Part shown: piece by piece, positions 5,015 to 6,221 of the stretch
Layout of the letters: every line of letters begins with the position of its first letter
Position numbering within the stretch: position 1 is the stretch's first letter
Source of the DNA: Chloroflexota bacterium
GTDB lineage: Bacteria; Chloroflexota; Anaerolineae; Fen-1058
DNA length: 6,221 bases
Reading direction: 5' to 3'
NCBI GenBank assembly: GCA_016219235.1
Contig: JACRBO010000416.1
Location: 1 to 6,221 of the forward strand
Notes under the pieces: generated by a model
The model's input: the letters and a program-made list of their open reading frames with translations, nothing else
Databases searched by the model: none
Told to the model about the DNA's origin: nothing
Position numbers and translations under genes: made by a program

Positions 5015-5514
5015 GCAAAATCGTCAACTCGACCGTCCTCTCCAACTTCGCAGCAGCACTGAGGCTGGATGTTTTGCACGACATGACCGGCACGCTGTAT
5101 TTACCGTTTGAAGTTTATGATGAGATCGTTGCCGGCCAGTTGGCCGGTTACGCTTTCTATGATGACATTGAACGGCACATTGCCCCCATCAGCCAGCAGG
5201 GCTGGCTGCATCTGGTGTCGTTGACCGACGATGAGGTGCGCTTGATGGCCAACATACCCGAACAATTGCATCGGGGCGAGGCGGCCTGTCTGTGCATCGC
5301 TCGTCAACGCGGTTGGGATTTCCTGTCAGATGATCGCGCCGCCCGGCGGCAAGCCGAGCGGTGGAACATTCCCGTGTCTGGTACGCTCGGCATTTTGGTG
5401 GCAGCCATTCAGCAAGATCGATTATCGCTGGACGCGGCCAATGCGGTGCTTCAAACGATGGTCGATCGGGCGAACTATCGCTCACCGGTTGCTGATCTGC
5501 GCCTGCTGCTGTAA
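5011..5514 (+). CDS. PIN-like (DUF3368-type) toxin
   Basis: A 167-residue protein resembling DUF3368, a PIN-domain-related family found beside UPF0175 antitoxins. PIN proteins are metal-dependent ribonucleases, so the predicted role is RNA cleavage restrained by the upstream protein. Visible features: N-terminal strand KIVNSTVLSNFA at 3-14, YLPFEVYDEIVAG at 30-42 (E38), LHRGEAACLCIARQRGWDFLSDD across 86-108 with E90 and D107/D108, then ARRQAE and the family-typical IPVSGTLGILVAA at 120-132. The residue at the first catalytic aspartate position of classical PIN domains is asparagine (N6), so activity is uncertain. From memory some DUF3368 relatives also carry Asn there. It has no clear Shine-Dalgarno of its own and is probably translated by coupling from the antitoxin. 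A hairpin follows 9 bases after the stop. Confidence 0.85.
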   Translation: MSKIVNSTVLSNFAAALRLDVLHDMTGTLYLPFEVYDEIVAGQLAGYAFYDDIERHIAPISQQGWLHLVSLTDDEVRLMANIPEQLHRGEAACLCIARQRGWDFLSDDRAARRQAERWNIPVSGTLGILVAAIQQDRLSLDAANAVLQTMVDRANYRSPVADLRLLL

Positions 5515-5523
5515 CGCTATCCG

Positions 5524-5555
5524 GCGTGAGCGTCTCTCACGCACCACGCACCACG
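5524..5555. terminator. Hairpin plus CACGCAC heptamer run between convergent genes
   Basis: GCGTGAG (5524-5530) and CTCACGC (5536-5542) form a perfect 7-bp stem with a 5-base loop. The right arm opens a heptamer run, cacgcac cacgcac cacgg (5539-5555). The hairpin lies between the convergent toxin and era stops, where a terminator is expected. The TTTT on the plus strand is 16 bases past the stem, so terminator strength is doubtful. The heptamer matches units of the 3189-3248 hairpin. Confidence 0.5.
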
Positions 5556-5559
5556 GATT

Positions 5560-6221
5560 TTACTCATCGCTGTGATAACCTAACCGGCGCACTTCGCGCT
5601 CGTCGCTGCGCCAGTTCTTGCGCACCTTCACCCACAATTCCAGAAACACTTTCGTGTCGATGAGTCGCTGAATCTCGTGGCGGGCGTCCGCGCCGATCTG
5701 CTTGAGCATGGCGCCGCCGCTGCCGATGATGATGGCCTTGTGGCTGTCCTTCTCCACGTAGATCGTCGCGCCGATGTGGACGCTGCCGCTGGATCGTTCG
5801 GTGTACTGCTCGATGGCGACCGCGACGCCGTGCGGAATTTCCTGCTTGACGTGCAGCAGCACCTGCTCGCGAATAAGTTCGGCCGCGATCTCGCGCTCTT
5901 GCTTATCGGTGACTTGATCGGGCGGGTAATACAGCGGCCCTGCCGGCAGGGCCGCGATGATCTTCTCCAGCAGTTTAGCGCGATTGTCGCCGCGCGTGGC
6001 CGACAGCATGATCCAATCCCACGGCGCGGGCGGCTCAGCGCCTTCCGGGGTGGGGGCCAGCGACCAGTACGCCTCGATGCGGCCCTTCATTTCCAACGGC
6101 GGCACGGTGTGATCCATTTTATTGATCGCCAGGATCACTGGCCGGGGCGCGGGTAAACTGCGCAGCGCTTGCGCGATGCGGCGATCATCGGCGTTGGGCA
6201 TGCCGCTGACATCGCACAGAA
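5560..6221 (-). CDS. era: GTPase Era, 5' end beyond window
   Basis: Era is an essential GTPase that binds the 3' end of 16S rRNA and helps mature the 30S subunit. The visible 219 residues cover the end of the G domain and the whole KH domain. In the visible numbering, LCDVSG at 1-6 corresponds to the strand after switch II, AINKMD at 31-36 is the G4 guanine-specificity motif, and LSATRGDN at 72-79 is G5. The Era linker YYPPDQVTDKQEREIAAELIRE runs across 97-118. The KH domain follows, with IIIGSGGAMLKQIG at 163-176 as its GxxG RNA-binding loop, ending in VFLELWVKVRKNWRSDE. The P-loop and switch regions lie outside the window. The apparent start at 6201 is an internal methionine, since the frame stays open to the edge. 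It is convergent with the toxin gene. Confidence 0.95.
   Translation of the reverse strand, partial: LCDVSGMPNADDRRIAQALRSLPAPRPVILAINKMDHTVPPLEMKGRIEAYWSLAPTPEGAEPPAPWDWIMLSATRGDNRAKLLEKIIAALPAGPLYYPPDQVTDKQEREIAAELIREQVLLHVKQEIPHGVAVAIEQYTERSSGSVHIGATIYVEKDSHKAIIIGSGGAMLKQIGADARHEIQRLIDTKVFLELWVKVRKNWRSDEREVRRLGYHSDE

Noticed and set aside
5677..6156. Open frame of 159 codons on the plus strand
   Set aside because: Antisense to era, whose KH domain and NKMD motif are unmistakable.

Overview
The window looks like a piece of a GC-rich bacterial chromosome, most plausibly from the Chloroflexota (Anaerolineae or Chloroflexia type). That placement is an inference. It rests on a membrane-anchored DUF348/G5 cell-wall protein, a long Bacillus-type SRP RNA that keeps an Alu domain, intergenic heptamer-repeat hairpins, and a strong excess of the palindrome CGATCG. 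No 16S rRNA or other taxonomic marker is present.

Layout. Everything from 1 to about 4670 is read from the minus strand, so transcription runs right to left. Reading that way: a class V PLP enzyme of cysteine-desulfurase type (4663-3251), a long imperfect hairpin, a GH1 beta-glycosidase (3180-1810), a 13-bp hairpin terminator, tRNA-Ser(GGA) with its own promoter (1740-1651), a 71-nt terminator-like hairpin plus a heptamer repeat, the SRP RNA (about 1510-1228) with its own promoter, a leader that can form mutually exclusive stem-loops, and a DUF348 x4/G5 secreted or anchored protein (1141 to the left edge, 3' end missing). On the plus strand, 4718-5514 holds a two-gene UPF0175 antitoxin / PIN-like (DUF3368-type) toxin operon, which leaves divergently from the PLP enzyme. 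At the right edge, on the minus strand, is the C-terminal two-thirds of the GTPase Era (5' end missing).

How the parts relate. SRP RNA, tRNA-Ser and Era are core translation, secretion and ribosome-assembly functions. The beta-glycosidase and the PLP enzyme may share a transcript, with a 70-bp gap filled by a hairpin. The toxin-antitoxin pair is the only plus-strand unit and looks like an accessory insertion between era and the PLP enzyme gene.

The most unusual observation is in the SRP RNA. At the junction between helices 3 and 4 of its Alu domain, the short linker that normally forms a U-turn is replaced by an extra perfect 7-8 bp hairpin, while the flanking helices and loop-loop partners are intact. 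Secondary points are a bistable leader upstream of the DUF348 gene, a terminator whose loop supplies the -35 box of the tRNA promoter, and two heptamer-repeat families in the intergenic gaps.
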